From contig NZ_MKXO01000004.1 of assembly GCF_001766415.1 (NCBI RefSeq), forward strand, positions 124,001-188,000: a DNA stretch of 64,000 bases, given 5' to 3'. Positions 46,323 to 55,101 of the stretch are shown here, one piece after another. The notes below the pieces were generated by a model. That model was not told where the DNA came from. It saw only the letters and a program-made list of their open reading frames with translations, and ran no database searches. Positions within the stretch are counted from its first letter, which is position 1; each line of letters begins with the position of its first letter. Position numbers and translations under genes: made by a program. Origin of the DNA: Exiguobacterium aurantiacum (lineage in GTDB: Bacteria > Bacillota > Bacilli > Exiguobacteriales > Exiguobacteriaceae).

Positions 46323-46748
46323 TTATTCCTGCTCGTCATCTTCTCGATTTTCGACCCAGAAATCTGGACCGATTTGATCAGATAGCCAGAAGAAAAGCTC
46401 TTTTTCATGTTCTGGATGTGAATCATGCAAGGCACCCGGGTCAAATACATACTGTTTATTTTGAATGAACTTGTCTCGGATGTAATCGGTCATATGATAC
46501 GGGCCATACCCATAGGAAGTATTTATATCAGGCGAAGGATTTTCTTCCATGCGAATGGACATATGTGTTTCGGCTAAAAACGTAAACATTCTCGCGAGGG
46601 CGAGATAGCCTTCTGCGTTGCCGACGAAATTGACCCCAGCTGCATTCAGACTGACTTCCATTTTAGCCTCATGAGAAAAGTAAGGATCGAACTCTAACCT
46701 GTCTTCATCGTACGCTTCATACTCATCATCGCTGTGCTGGTTTGTCAT
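46323..46748 (-). CDS. Hypothetical acidic protein, possible immunity-protein fold
   Basis: 141 residues, very acidic, no signal or membrane segment. The block KMEVSLNAAGVNFVGNAEGYLALARMFTFLA resembles the core of Imm32-type immunity proteins (strand, G-x-EG turn, then a helix with LA). The C-terminal half contains WLSDQIGPDFWVENREDDE. No toxin gene is adjacent, so an immunity role is a weak inference. GGAGG precedes the ATG. Lower GC than flanking core genes. Confidence 0.65.
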   Translation of the reverse strand: MTNQHSDDEYEAYDEDRLEFDPYFSHEAKMEVSLNAAGVNFVGNAEGYLALARMFTFLAETHMSIRMEENPSPDINTSYGYGPYHMTDYIRDKFIQNKQYVFDPGALHDSHPEHEKELFFWLSDQIGPDFWVENREDDEQE

Positions 46749-46802
46749 CGATTGGCCTCCAGTTTTACCTATTAGTCATTAGTATACTCGTCAGATGACA
46801 TA

Positions 46803-47072
46803 TTACTTTCCACGTTCGGCCTTGTCTTGTAAGAGTCGTTCAATAACTAGAACATACACTAGAGCAACAAGAATGCCTACTGTACCTGGTAGCACAGCAA
46901 CCAGGGGATCAGCGAGAGCTGCTTTTGGGAGTAGATAAGTCAACAATGATTTCACCCCGAAGAGTATCATAAGGGACGAAAGCAAGACGAACGTGATTGT
47001 TTTCTTATGTATGTTCCCAAAAAACTGCCGTCCCGTTTCCTTTTCTTTCGTTATGCCTAACCAAGATAGCAT
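46803..47072 (-). CDS. Small membrane protein, unknown function
   Basis: 89 residues with two membrane segments (TITFVLLSSLMILFGVKSLL and LPGTVGILVALVYVLVIERL). The start at 47072 (MLSWLGITK) follows GGAGGTG by six bases; a GTG within that site is rejected. It lies directly downstream of the YcxB-like genes on the same strand and may be cotranscribed with them. Confidence 0.65.
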   Translation of the reverse strand: MLSWLGITKEKETGRQFFGNIHKKTITFVLLSSLMILFGVKSLLTYLLPKAALADPLVAVLPGTVGILVALVYVLVIERLLQDKAERGK

Positions 47073-47105
47073 GTACAGCACCTCCTAAAGTAATAGACCA
47101 CTCTA

Positions 47106-47666
47106 TTAAATCGATTTTTTAATCAAAAGATGTTTTCCTAATAAGCGGTCAATTTCGCTTTGCTCGACTTCAGTGATTCCAGCTTTCGATTTCGGAATAA
47201 TCAACGCTTCATCGTCTTCAAAATATAGAAAGCGATGCGTCTCGTTCTCGTTCACTTTGAGAATGGACGTCCAAGGGACTTGAGTCGTTCGATTGATTTT
47301 GCCATGAACGACATGCATCTCGACGTGACTGTCAGAAAGTTGGAGCGTGATGTCTGTTGGCCAGGCACTGTCTTTATTAACTAGACGAAATTGCCGAAGG
47401 GCGAATGGTGCATATAAATCCTTCAGGAGCGGTCTGAGCAACAGCGCAAACAAAATCCCTACACCGATTACAGTGAGTGAAAATAAAGCGATCGACTCGG
47501 GGGGAGGTAGAATAAAAGTTGTAGCTAAATATCCGAGCAGGAATGCAGGGGCACTCATAAAAATCAACCATATTTTGCGGCTCTTCTTATGTTGATTTGA
47601 ATGGTGAATCATGTCCTGTTGAAATGATAGAACATCTTCAAGCGTCAGTTTATACGTGGTGACCAT
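47106..47666 (-). CDS. YcxB-like protein, copy 1
   Basis: 186 residues. N-terminal soluble stretch, two membrane helices (about 33-55 and 60-78), then a C-terminal YcxB-like domain with WPTDITLQLSDSHVEM, QVPWTSILKVNENETHRFLYF and the ALIIPKSK motif. Function of the YcxB domain is unknown. It is a paralogue of the next gene: both share the WPxDITL, W-x-xI-x-V, Y-E/F and IIPK landmarks. The start follows AAAGGAGTAG. Confidence 0.78.
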   Translation of the reverse strand: MVTTYKLTLEDVLSFQQDMIHHSNQHKKSRKIWLIFMSAPAFLLGYLATTFILPPPESIALFSLTVIGVGILFALLLRPLLKDLYAPFALRQFRLVNKDSAWPTDITLQLSDSHVEMHVVHGKINRTTQVPWTSILKVNENETHRFLYFEDDEALIIPKSKAGITEVEQSEIDRLLGKHLLIKKSI

Positions 47667-47749
47667 TTGAGCTACTCCTTTCTGATCAAGTCATATACGT
47701 GTAAGTCTAGAAACATTGGACCATGTCTGTCTTTAGGTGACATAGGTAA

Positions 47750-48304
47750 CTAGAGTGTGATATTTAAGTTTTGTTGTAATAAGTAATTGATTTTACTTTG
47801 CTCAGTCTCGCTCAGCATTTGGTTTTGCTTCGGTACAACAATCGTTTCTCTTGCCTCAACGTACAGGTAATGATTTGTCTCGTCCCCACTCACTCGTTCA
47901 ATCGCGTCCCATGCGACTTGAAGGCGTTTATTGACGTTGTTGTGGAGTGAATTGCGCTCAATCCCGTTTTCGTTGATGTACAACGTGATGTCACGTGGCC
48001 ATTTCGTCTCTTGTTTCAGTAGATAGCGGAATTGCCAAAGTGTGATGTTTACATACGCTTTTTTTAAGAAGGGGAACAATAGAAGCGCTAGGAACAAACT
48101 TGAACCGATGGCGAGTCCAAGGAACAGGGGGACAGAAATCGTTTGAGGTAACAAAAAAATTGCGAGCAAGAATCCCCATAATACTGTAAGCAACATCAAT
48201 ACAATCGTGACGTGTCTAGCTCTTCTTTTATGGTAATCGGAATTTTCGATGAAGTTTTTTTGTAAGGCGAAAAAATCATCTTTTGTCAATTGAAAATGAA
48301 TCAT
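47750..48304 (-). CDS. YcxB-like protein, copy 2
   Basis: 184 residues with the same layout as the downstream copy: two membrane helices near the N-terminus and a YcxB-like C-terminal domain (WPRDITLYINENGIERNSLH, VAWDAIERVSGDETNHYLYV, IVVPKQNQ). The start is ATG 48304; a TTG three bases upstream is equally open. AAAGGAG precedes it. The two copies look like an old tandem duplication. Confidence 0.78.
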   Translation of the reverse strand: MIHFQLTKDDFFALQKNFIENSDYHKRRARHVTIVLMLLTVLWGFLLAIFLLPQTISVPLFLGLAIGSSLFLALLLFPFLKKAYVNITLWQFRYLLKQETKWPRDITLYINENGIERNSLHNNVNKRLQVAWDAIERVSGDETNHYLYVEARETIVVPKQNQMLSETEQSKINYLLQQNLNITL

Positions 48305-48402
48305 CAAGCGTTGGCTCCTTTCTTCCGTATAATCGTCTAAATGACTGGACTAATTCCTGCAAATAACGTTAACATACGCTGGGTTAATTTCCCATAAAAA
48401 AA

Positions 48403-48424
48403 GCCCAGTGACTGAACACTGGGC
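48403..48424 (-). terminator. Terminator of the SDR gene
   Basis: On the minus strand GCCCAGTG / CACTGGGC stem followed by a T run (seen as the A run at 48396-48402). Confidence 0.88.
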
Positions 48425-48436
48425 CATCTTACAAGA

Positions 48437-49339
48437 TTATCCGTTTACGACCGTACCGCCGTTGACGTGCATGACCTGCCCGCTGACGTACGTCGAGTCG
48501 TCGCTTGCGAGATAGACGTAAGCCGGAGCGAGCTCTGCCGGTTGACCCGCACGCTTCATCTCAGAAGAGTCACCGAACGTGGCGACTTTCTCGGCCGGGA
48601 ACGTAGCCGGGATGAGCGGTGTCCAAATCGGGCCTGGTGCGACGCCGTTGACGCGGATCTTCTTCTCGGCCAAGTTTTTGGCGAGCGAGCGTGTGAACGA
48701 TGTGATCGCACCTTTCGTCGACGCATAGTCGATCAACTGGTCGTTACCTTCATACGCCGTGATCGACGTCGTGTTGATGATGCTCGCGCCTTCGTTCAAG
48801 TACGGGAGCGCCGCTTTCGTCAAATAGAACATGCTGAAGATGTTCGTCCGGAACGTCCGCTCGAGCTGGTCGTCCGAGATGTCGAGGAGCGACTCTTGCG
48901 GATGTTGCTCGGCGGCGTTGTTGACGAGAATGTCCAAATGGCCGAACGTCTCGAGCGTCTGCTTGACGACGTCTTGGCAGAACGCCGAATCACCGAGGTC
49001 ACCTTGCAGCAACAAGCACGCTTGACCGAGTTCTTCGATCCGTTCTTTCGTCGCCTCGGCGTCCTCGAGCTCGTTTTGGTCTTTGTAGACGATGACCGAG
49101 TTTGCGCCTTCGTGGGCGAAGAAGATGGCGACCGATTTCCCGATCCCTGAGTCACCGCCTGTGATGATGGCGACTTTGTCTTTCAATTTGTCGCTTCCTT
49201 TGTATCCTTCACGCTCATAGATCGGGAACGGCTCCATCTTCGAATCGATTCCCGGTTGATGGGCTTGCGCTTGTCCGTCCTTCTTGAACGATTCAAAATC
49301 CTTGCGGCTGCCGATTGTATTTAAACGATTATCACTCAT
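48437..49339 (-). CDS. SDR family oxidoreductase (YdaD/YhxD-type, stress-associated)
   Basis: 300 residues with an N-terminal extension of about 45 residues before the Rossmann domain. The dinucleotide motif is IITGGDSGIGKSVA, the NNAAEQHP segment follows, and the catalytic Ser-Tyr-Lys is read in NTTSITAYEG..YASTKGAI. The C-terminus GGTVVNG is typical. Bacillus relatives with the same HQPGIDSKMEPFP opening belong to the general stress regulon. The start follows GAAAGGGG. Monocistronic with its own terminator. Confidence 0.9.
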   Translation of the reverse strand: MSDNRLNTIGSRKDFESFKKDGQAQAHQPGIDSKMEPFPIYEREGYKGSDKLKDKVAIITGGDSGIGKSVAIFFAHEGANSVIVYKDQNELEDAEATKERIEELGQACLLLQGDLGDSAFCQDVVKQTLETFGHLDILVNNAAEQHPQESLLDISDDQLERTFRTNIFSMFYLTKAALPYLNEGASIINTTSITAYEGNDQLIDYASTKGAITSFTRSLAKNLAEKKIRVNGVAPGPIWTPLIPATFPAEKVATFGDSSEMKRAGQPAELAPAYVYLASDDSTYVSGQVMHVNGGTVVNG

Positions 49340-49442
49340 ATTGTTTAGTCCCCTTTCAAAAATTGACTCAATGTGTCTATACCACACACATCAAAAAATA
49401 ATCGTAAATCAGAAAAATGGAATGAATTTGAAAAATGAACGC

Positions 49443-49471
49443 TTGCGAATGAATTGTCATTCATTTATGAT
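49443..49471 (+). promoter_or_regulatory. Promoter of the fadNAE operon
   Basis: TTGCGA, a 17-base spacer and TATGAT. The spacer is occupied by the FadR-like palindrome. Confidence 0.72.
49447..49463. promoter_or_regulatory. FadR-type operator inside the fad promoter
   Basis: GAATGA-ATTG-TCATTC is a palindrome matching the Bacillus FadR consensus TGAATGAMTANTCATTCA. It covers the -35 edge and the spacer, so binding should block polymerase until long-chain acyl-CoA releases the repressor. Confidence 0.78.
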
Positions 49472-49515
49472 AGAAGAGTAAACACGATGGTGATTGCGAT
49501 TTTTTTTACGCGTGA

Positions 49516-49533
49516 AATGAATCACTATTCATT
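49516..49533. promoter_or_regulatory. Second FadR-like palindrome
   Basis: AATGAAT and ATTCATT are separated by four bases, in the leader 20 bases before the fadN start. It shares the half-site letters but is in a shifted register relative to the consensus. Confidence 0.5.
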
Positions 49534-49553
49534 CTCATTGAGGGGGGAACAAT

Positions 49554-51965
49554 ATGACGAGTCACATCGAACAATCAGCCGACCTCCGTTTGACGAGCAA
49601 TATCCGTTTTGCGGTCGTCATCGGTTCAGGAGTAATGGGGGCGGGGATTGCGGCCCATTTGGCGAACGCGGGGGTTCGTTCGCTCATGCTCGACATCGTA
49701 CCACGTGAATTGACGGCGCAAGAAGAAGCGAAAGGACTCACGCTCGAATCACCGGAAGTACGGAATCGGATCGCGTCCGAGAACCGTCACAAATTGTTGA
49801 AACAAACTCCGGCGCCGCTCGCGACGGCGGAACACTTGAACTTCATCGAGGTCGGGAACTTAGAAGATGATCTCGAACGATTGAAAGAAGCCGACTGGGT
49901 CATCGAAGTCATCGTCGAACGGCTCGACGTGAAACAGCAACTGTTCGACAAAATCGCACCTTACATCCGCGAAGACGCGATACTCAGCTCGAACACGTCT
50001 GGGATCTCGATCGAAGCGATGGCGAGCGCCTTGCCGGAAGGTTTGAAGTCACGCTTCCTCGGGACGCACTTCTTCAACCCGCCGCGCTACTTGAAGCTGC
50101 TCGAACTCATCCCGACGGAGAAGACGGCGCGCCCGGTCATCGATTTCATGGCCCGCTTTGCTGAGGACCGTCTCGGTAAAGGCGTCGTCGAGGCGAAAGA
50201 CACGCCAAACTTCATCGGTAACCGCATCGGCACGTACGGCCTGCTCGTCACGTTCGAGGAGATGTTGAAACAGAACGCGACGATCGGCGAGATGGACTCG
50301 ATCACAGGACCGCTCATCGGCCGTCCGAAATCAGCGACATTCCGTACGCTCGACGTCGTCGGTATCGACACGTTCGTCCACGTCGCCGGGAACGTCTATG
50401 AGGCGCTCGAAGCGGGCGAGGAGAAAGATACGTTCGATGTCCCTGCTGAAATGAAGACGCTCGTCGAAAAAGGTTGGATCGGACAAAAGTCTGGTCAAGG
50501 GTTCTATAAGAAAGACGGGAAAGTCATCCAGGAACTCAACTTGAGCACGTTTGAGTACGAACAATTGAAAGCGATTACAGGACCTGAGCTCGACCAAATC
50601 AAGTCGCTCCCAGGCTCGAAAGCGAAACTGAAAGGCGCAATCTTGAACAAGGGACGCATCGGACAGTTGCTCTGGCCGGTGACGGCGAAGACGCTCGTCT
50701 ACTCAGCACGACTCACAGGTGAGATCAGTGACTCGATCGTCGCCATCGATGACGCGATGAAGTGGGGCTTCGGTTGGAAGTTCGGACCGTTCGAGACATG
50801 GGACGCACTCGGTGTCGAAAAATCGGTCGCACGCATGAAAGCGGAAGGATATGCCGTCCCGGCGTGGATCGATGAGATGCTCGCTGCCGGACACACTTCC
50901 TTCTATAAAGGGGACCAGTATTACGATCAAGCGTCGCAGACGTACGTCGAGAAGACCGTCAACCCGAAAGAATTGAAACTTGCACCGCTCGCCAAGTCGA
51001 ACGGGATCATCCTCGAGAACGGCGGGGCTCGCCTCATCGACATCGGTGACGACGTCGTCGCCCTCGAGTTCACGTCACCGAACAACGCGATCGGGGTCGA
51101 CATCATGCAGATGATCGAGCAATCGATCGACCTCGTCGAGCAAGACTTCAAAGGACTCGTCCTCGCCAATGATGGTAAAAACTTCTGCGTCGGCGCCAAC
51201 CTCGCGATGATGCTCATGGAAGCGGAAGACGAGAACTGGTATGAGCTCGACTGGATCATCAACAAGTTCCAACAAGTCGTTCAAAAAATCCGTTACGCAG
51301 GTCGCCCGGTCGTCGTCGCACCTTACGGCATGACACTCGGAGGTGGCACGGAGATCAGTTTGCCGGCAGCACGCATGCAAGCGGCGCTCGAAACGTACAT
51401 GGGACTCGTCGAAGTCGGTGTCGGTCTCATCCCTGGCGGCGGCGGCAACGTCAACACGTACCGTCGTCTACTTGAACAGACGCCAAAATCGATGCAAAAC
51501 ATCGAGAAGGCGGCACAGCAGACGTTCGAGAACATCGCGATGGCGAAAGTATCGAAGTCGGCGTATGACGCGAAAGCGCTCGGCTATCATCGTCCGGTCG
51601 ACGGCATCTCGATGAACCGTGACCACTTGACGTTCGACGCGAAACAAACCGTCCTTGGACTTACAGACGGATACGTCGCGCCGATGCGCGAGAAGTTGCC
51701 GGTCGTCGGTCGAACCGGGAAAGCGACGCTCGAACTCGCAGCGTACGAGATGTTCTACGGTGGTTATATTTCAGAGCACGACTTGAAGATCGCCAAAAAA
51801 CTTGCTCACGTCATCAGCGGCGGCGATTTGGCATACGGCACGATGGTCGACGAGCAATACTTCCTCGACATCGAGCGTGAGGCGTTCTTGAGCCTCATCG
51901 GAGAACCGAAATCGCAGCAACGGATGCAACATATGCTCGTCAAAGGCAAACCACTTCGGAACTGA
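49554..51965 (+). CDS. fadN: 3-hydroxyacyl-CoA dehydrogenase / enoyl-CoA hydratase
   Basis: 803 residues. The N-terminal hydroxyacyl-CoA dehydrogenase has the NAD motif VIGSGVMGAGIAAHLANAG and HFFNPPRYLKLLELI. The C-terminal hydratase (crotonase) domain shows GKNFCVGANLAMML and MTLGGGTEISLPA, which form the oxyanion hole. It carries out two steps of beta-oxidation. The order dehydrogenase then hydratase matches Bacillus FadN. The start follows GAGGGGGG. First gene of fadN-fadA-fadE. Confidence 0.95.
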   Translation: MTSHIEQSADLRLTSNIRFAVVIGSGVMGAGIAAHLANAGVRSLMLDIVPRELTAQEEAKGLTLESPEVRNRIASENRHKLLKQTPAPLATAEHLNFIEVGNLEDDLERLKEADWVIEVIVERLDVKQQLFDKIAPYIREDAILSSNTSGISIEAMASALPEGLKSRFLGTHFFNPPRYLKLLELIPTEKTARPVIDFMARFAEDRLGKGVVEAKDTPNFIGNRIGTYGLLVTFEEMLKQNATIGEMDSITGPLIGRPKSATFRTLDVVGIDTFVHVAGNVYEALEAGEEKDTFDVPAEMKTLVEKGWIGQKSGQGFYKKDGKVIQELNLSTFEYEQLKAITGPELDQIKSLPGSKAKLKGAILNKGRIGQLLWPVTAKTLVYSARLTGEISDSIVAIDDAMKWGFGWKFGPFETWDALGVEKSVARMKAEGYAVPAWIDEMLAAGHTSFYKGDQYYDQASQTYVEKTVNPKELKLAPLAKSNGIILENGGARLIDIGDDVVALEFTSPNNAIGVDIMQMIEQSIDLVEQDFKGLVLANDGKNFCVGANLAMMLMEAEDENWYELDWIINKFQQVVQKIRYAGRPVVVAPYGMTLGGGTEISLPAARMQAALETYMGLVEVGVGLIPGGGGNVNTYRRLLEQTPKSMQNIEKAAQQTFENIAMAKVSKSAYDAKALGYHRPVDGISMNRDHLTFDAKQTVLGLTDGYVAPMREKLPVVGRTGKATLELAAYEMFYGGYISEHDLKIAKKLAHVISGGDLAYGTMVDEQYFLDIEREAFLSLIGEPKSQQRMQHMLVKGKPLRN

Positions 51966-51984
51966 CAAAAGGGGGACTTAACAG

Positions 51985-53157
51985 ATGAGAGAAGCAGTCA
52001 TCGTGGCCGGTGCACGAACACCGGTCGGAAAAGCAAAACGCGGGTCGTTCCGAAACGTTCGTTCGGACGAGCTCGCAGGTCACGCCATCAAAGCGACGCT
52101 CGAGCGGTCGGGTTATAACGGACCAATCGACGACGTCATCATGGGATGCGCTATGCCGGAAGCGGAGCAAGGGATGAACATCGCCCGTTATGCGGCCGTA
52201 CGCGGCGGACTATCACACGAAGTACCCGCCGTCACGATCAACCGTTACTGCTCGTCAGGCCTTCAAGCGATCGCGGACGCGGCAGCGAAGATCATGATCG
52301 GTCAAGCGACGGCAATCATTGCCGGCGGAATGGAATCGATGAGTCTCGTCCCGATGGGTGGACACGTCATCCGTCCGAACCCGACGATCATGGAGACGGC
52401 GCCTGAATACTACATGAGCATGGGCCACACGGCTGAACGCGTAGCGGCCGAGTACAACATCTCACGAGTTGACCAGGACCTGTTCGCCATCGACAGCCAT
52501 CAAAAAGCGGCGGCTGCGATCGCGGGCGGCAAGTTCGAAGAAGAAATCGTACCGGTGACGGTCATCGAGCACGTCCTCGGTGAAGACGGGAAAGTCGCGG
52601 AACGTGAATTCGTCGTCAAGCACGACGAAGGCGTCCGGGCCAACTCGACGGTCGAAGCACTCGGCAAATTGCGTCCAGCTTTCAAAATCAAAGGGTCGGT
52701 CACAGCCGGTAACGCGTCACAAGTATCAGACGGCGCTGCAGCCGTACTCGTCATGGAGCGGGAAGAGGCGGAACGCCAAGGCTTGAAGCCGATGGCGAAG
52801 TTCCTCTCGTTCGCAGTCGGCGGGGTCCGCCCGGAAGTGATGGGGATCGGACCGGTCGTCGCCATCCCGAAAGCGTTAGAGATGGCTGGCGTGAAGCTTG
52901 AAGAAGTCGGATTGTTCGAGTTGAACGAGGCGTTCGCGAGCCAATCACTCGGCGTCATCCGTGAACTCGGCATCGACCCGTCCAAAGTGAACGTCAACGG
53001 CGGCGCGATCGCCCTCGGCCATCCACTCGGTTGTACGGGCGCGAAACTTGCGGTATCGATTCTGCATGAAATGAAACGACGCAATGAGAAATATGGGGTT
53101 GTCACGATGTGCATCGGTGGCGGAATGGGCGCTGCTGGCGTCTTCGAATTACTATAA
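51985..53157 (+). CDS. fadA: Acetyl-CoA C-acyltransferase (3-ketoacyl-CoA thiolase)
   Basis: 390-residue thiolase. The nucleophilic Cys is in NRYCSSGLQAIADAA, the His in GHPLGCTGAKL and the second Cys in MCIGGGMGAAG. It performs the last step of beta-oxidation, releasing acetyl-CoA. AAAGGGGG precedes the ATG. Gaps of 19 bases to fadN and 13 to fadE show a single operon. Confidence 0.96.
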   Translation: MREAVIVAGARTPVGKAKRGSFRNVRSDELAGHAIKATLERSGYNGPIDDVIMGCAMPEAEQGMNIARYAAVRGGLSHEVPAVTINRYCSSGLQAIADAAAKIMIGQATAIIAGGMESMSLVPMGGHVIRPNPTIMETAPEYYMSMGHTAERVAAEYNISRVDQDLFAIDSHQKAAAAIAGGKFEEEIVPVTVIEHVLGEDGKVAEREFVVKHDEGVRANSTVEALGKLRPAFKIKGSVTAGNASQVSDGAAAVLVMEREEAERQGLKPMAKFLSFAVGGVRPEVMGIGPVVAIPKALEMAGVKLEEVGLFELNEAFASQSLGVIRELGIDPSKVNVNGGAIALGHPLGCTGAKLAVSILHEMKRRNEKYGVVTMCIGGGMGAAGVFELL

Positions 53158-53170
53158 GGGGGAAATGACT

Positions 53171-54955
53171 ATGGAACGTACAGAACACGAATTGATTAAA
53201 GGCGGTAGCTTTGTCATTGACGCACTCGACGCGGATCGTCTCTTCACACCGGAAGACTTTTCAGACGAGCATAAGATGATCGGGGACACGACGTCGAGTT
53301 TCGTCGACGACCGTGTCATGCCGGTACTTGGACGCATCGAAAAACATGAGTTCGATCTCTCGGTCGAACTGTTGAAAGAAGCGGGCGAGCTCGGTTTGCT
53401 CGGTGCTGATGTACCTGAAGAGTACGGCGGTTATCAGCTCGACAAGATCTCGTCATCAATCATCACGGAACGGTTCGCCAAAGCCCGTTCGTTCGCCCTC
53501 AGTTACGGCGCTCACGTCGGAATCGGGACGCTTCCAATCGTCTTCTTTGGGACGGAAGAGCAAAAGCATAAGTACTTGCCGAAGCTCGCAACGGGCGAAT
53601 GGATCGCAGCGTACGCGCTCACAGAGCCAGGCTCAGGGTCGGACGCGCTCGGCGCGAAGTCGACAGCTGTCTTGAACGAGGCTGGAACGCACTACGTCTT
53701 GAACGGTGAGAAACAATGGATCACGAACGCAGGCTTCGCTAACGTGTTCGTCGTCTACGCGAAAATTGACGGCGACAAGTTCAGCGCCTTCATCGTCGAA
53801 CGCGACTACAACGGCGTCTCGACAGGTGCTGAAGAGCAGAAGATGGGCATTAAAGGATCGTCGACGCGGACGCTCATTTTACAAGACGTCGAAGTCCCGG
53901 TCGATAACCTGTTAGGTGAAGTCGGTAAAGGGCACGTCATCGCCTTCAACATCTTGAACGTCGGTCGTTACAAACTCGCGGTCGGAGCGGTCGGTTCATC
54001 AAAACGTGCATTCGATCTCTCGGTCCAATACGCGAACGAGCGTAAGCAGTTCAAGACGCCGATCAGCCAGTTCCCGCTCATCCAAGAAAAATTAGCGACG
54101 ATGGCGGCGAACATTTACGCGATGGAGAGCTCGGTCTACCGCACAGGCGGCTTGTTCCAAGACAGCCTCGACGCGCTAGGTGACGAGAACATGCGCGACG
54201 GTTCGAAAGTCGCCCAATCGATCGCGGAGTATGCGATCGAATGCTCGCTCAACAAAGTGTTCGCGTCTGAGACGTTCGACTACGTCGTCGACGAAGCCGT
54301 TCAAATTCACGGCGGCTACGGCTTCATGACCGAGTACGAGGTCGAAAACTTGTACCGTGACTCACGGATCAACCGGATCTTCGAAGGAACGAACGAGATC
54401 AACCGCTTGATCGTCCCGAGCACGCTCCTCAAGAAAGCGATGAAAGGCGACTTGCCACTCCTCGCCGAAGCACAGAAGCTCCAAAAAGAGCTCATGAGCT
54501 ATATGCCGCAAGAGCTCGACGGTTCACCGCTCGCGCGCGAGAAGATGCTTCTATCGAACATGAAGAAGATCAACTTGATGATCGCAGGGACAGCCGTCCA
54601 GAAATACCAGCAGAACCTCCAAAACGAGCAAGAGATCCTCGCCAAGCTCGCCGACATCATCAGCGCTATCTATGCGCTTGAAGCGGCGATTGCGCGGACG
54701 GATAAAGCGATTGCTCGGACTGGTATCGATAAGAACCAACAAAAAGTACGTTACACGGAAATCTTCGCCGAGCAAGTGTTCAAGCAAGTCGAGCTCATGG
54801 CGAAAGAAGTGTTGTACGCGGCAGCGTCAGGCGACGAGCAACGGATGTTGCTCTCGGCGATGAAGAAGTTCAGCCGCTATCAGCCAATCAACGTCATCGG
54901 TACGAAGCGCGAAGTCGCAGCGAGTCTCATCAAAGCGAACAAGTTCATCGTTTGA
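53171..54955 (+). CDS. fadE: Acyl-CoA dehydrogenase FadE; stop codon formed at an IS junction
   Basis: 594 residues, the same length as Bacillus FadE. It has the acyl-CoA dehydrogenase N-terminal helices, [15 protein letters not shown] (FAD contact), and the [34 protein letters not shown] signature region followed by the FEGTNEINR motif, plus an extra C-terminal domain. It catalyses the first step of beta-oxidation. The ATG at 53171 sits eight bases after GGGGG; 53165 is too close. The TGA stop is provided by the end of the adjacent IS200/IS605 element. Confidence 0.95.
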   Translation: MERTEHELIKGGSFVIDALDADRLFTPEDFSDEHKMIGDTTSSFVDDRVMPVLGRIEKHEFDLSVELLKEAGELGLLGADVPEEYGGYQLDKISSSIITERFAKARSFALSYGAHVGIGTLPIVFFGTEEQKHKYLPKLATGEWIAAYALTEPGSGSDALGAKSTAVLNEAGTHYVLNGEKQWITNAGFANVFVVYAKIDGDKFSAFIVERDYNGVSTGAEEQKMGIKGSSTRTLILQDVEVPVDNLLGEVGKGHVIAFNILNVGRYKLAVGAVGSSKRAFDLSVQYANERKQFKTPISQFPLIQEKLATMAANIYAMESSVYRTGGLFQDSLDALGDENMRDGSKVAQSIAEYAIECSLNKVFASETFDYVVDEAVQIHGGYGFMTEYEVENLYRDSRINRIFEGTNEINRLIVPSTLLKKAMKGDLPLLAEAQKLQKELMSYMPQELDGSPLAREKMLLSNMKKINLMIAGTAVQKYQQNLQNEQEILAKLADIISAIYALEAAIARTDKAIARTGIDKNQQKVRYTEIFAEQVFKQVELMAKEVLYAAASGDEQRMLLSAMKKFSRYQPINVIGTKREVAASLIKANKFIV

Positions 54956-55101
54956 CACTCCCACGGCTAAAGCCGCAAGCTCACCCCTTCGGTATGAGTG
55001 GGATTCTGAAGTGCTTGTGCGAACGCAGTCCATTTCTGTTTTGTTCAAGCCTTCAGATGAGGGTGTGGCATCACCCCTCCTGAGACAGACCGTATAGGTT
55101 C
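54956..55101 (-). ncRNA. Possible omega-RNA / right-end region of the IS605 element
   Basis: The minus-strand sequence from the tnpB 3' end to the element's right end contains several GC-rich hairpins. In related elements this region gives the guide RNA (omega-RNA) used by TnpB, with the guide just beyond the element (here the end of fadE). Assignment is by family knowledge only. Confidence 0.4.

Noticed and set aside
48467-49150. 227-codon plus-strand frame antisense to the SDR gene
   Set aside because: Shadow of a strongly supported dehydrogenase; R/D/V-rich low-information sequence without ribosome site.
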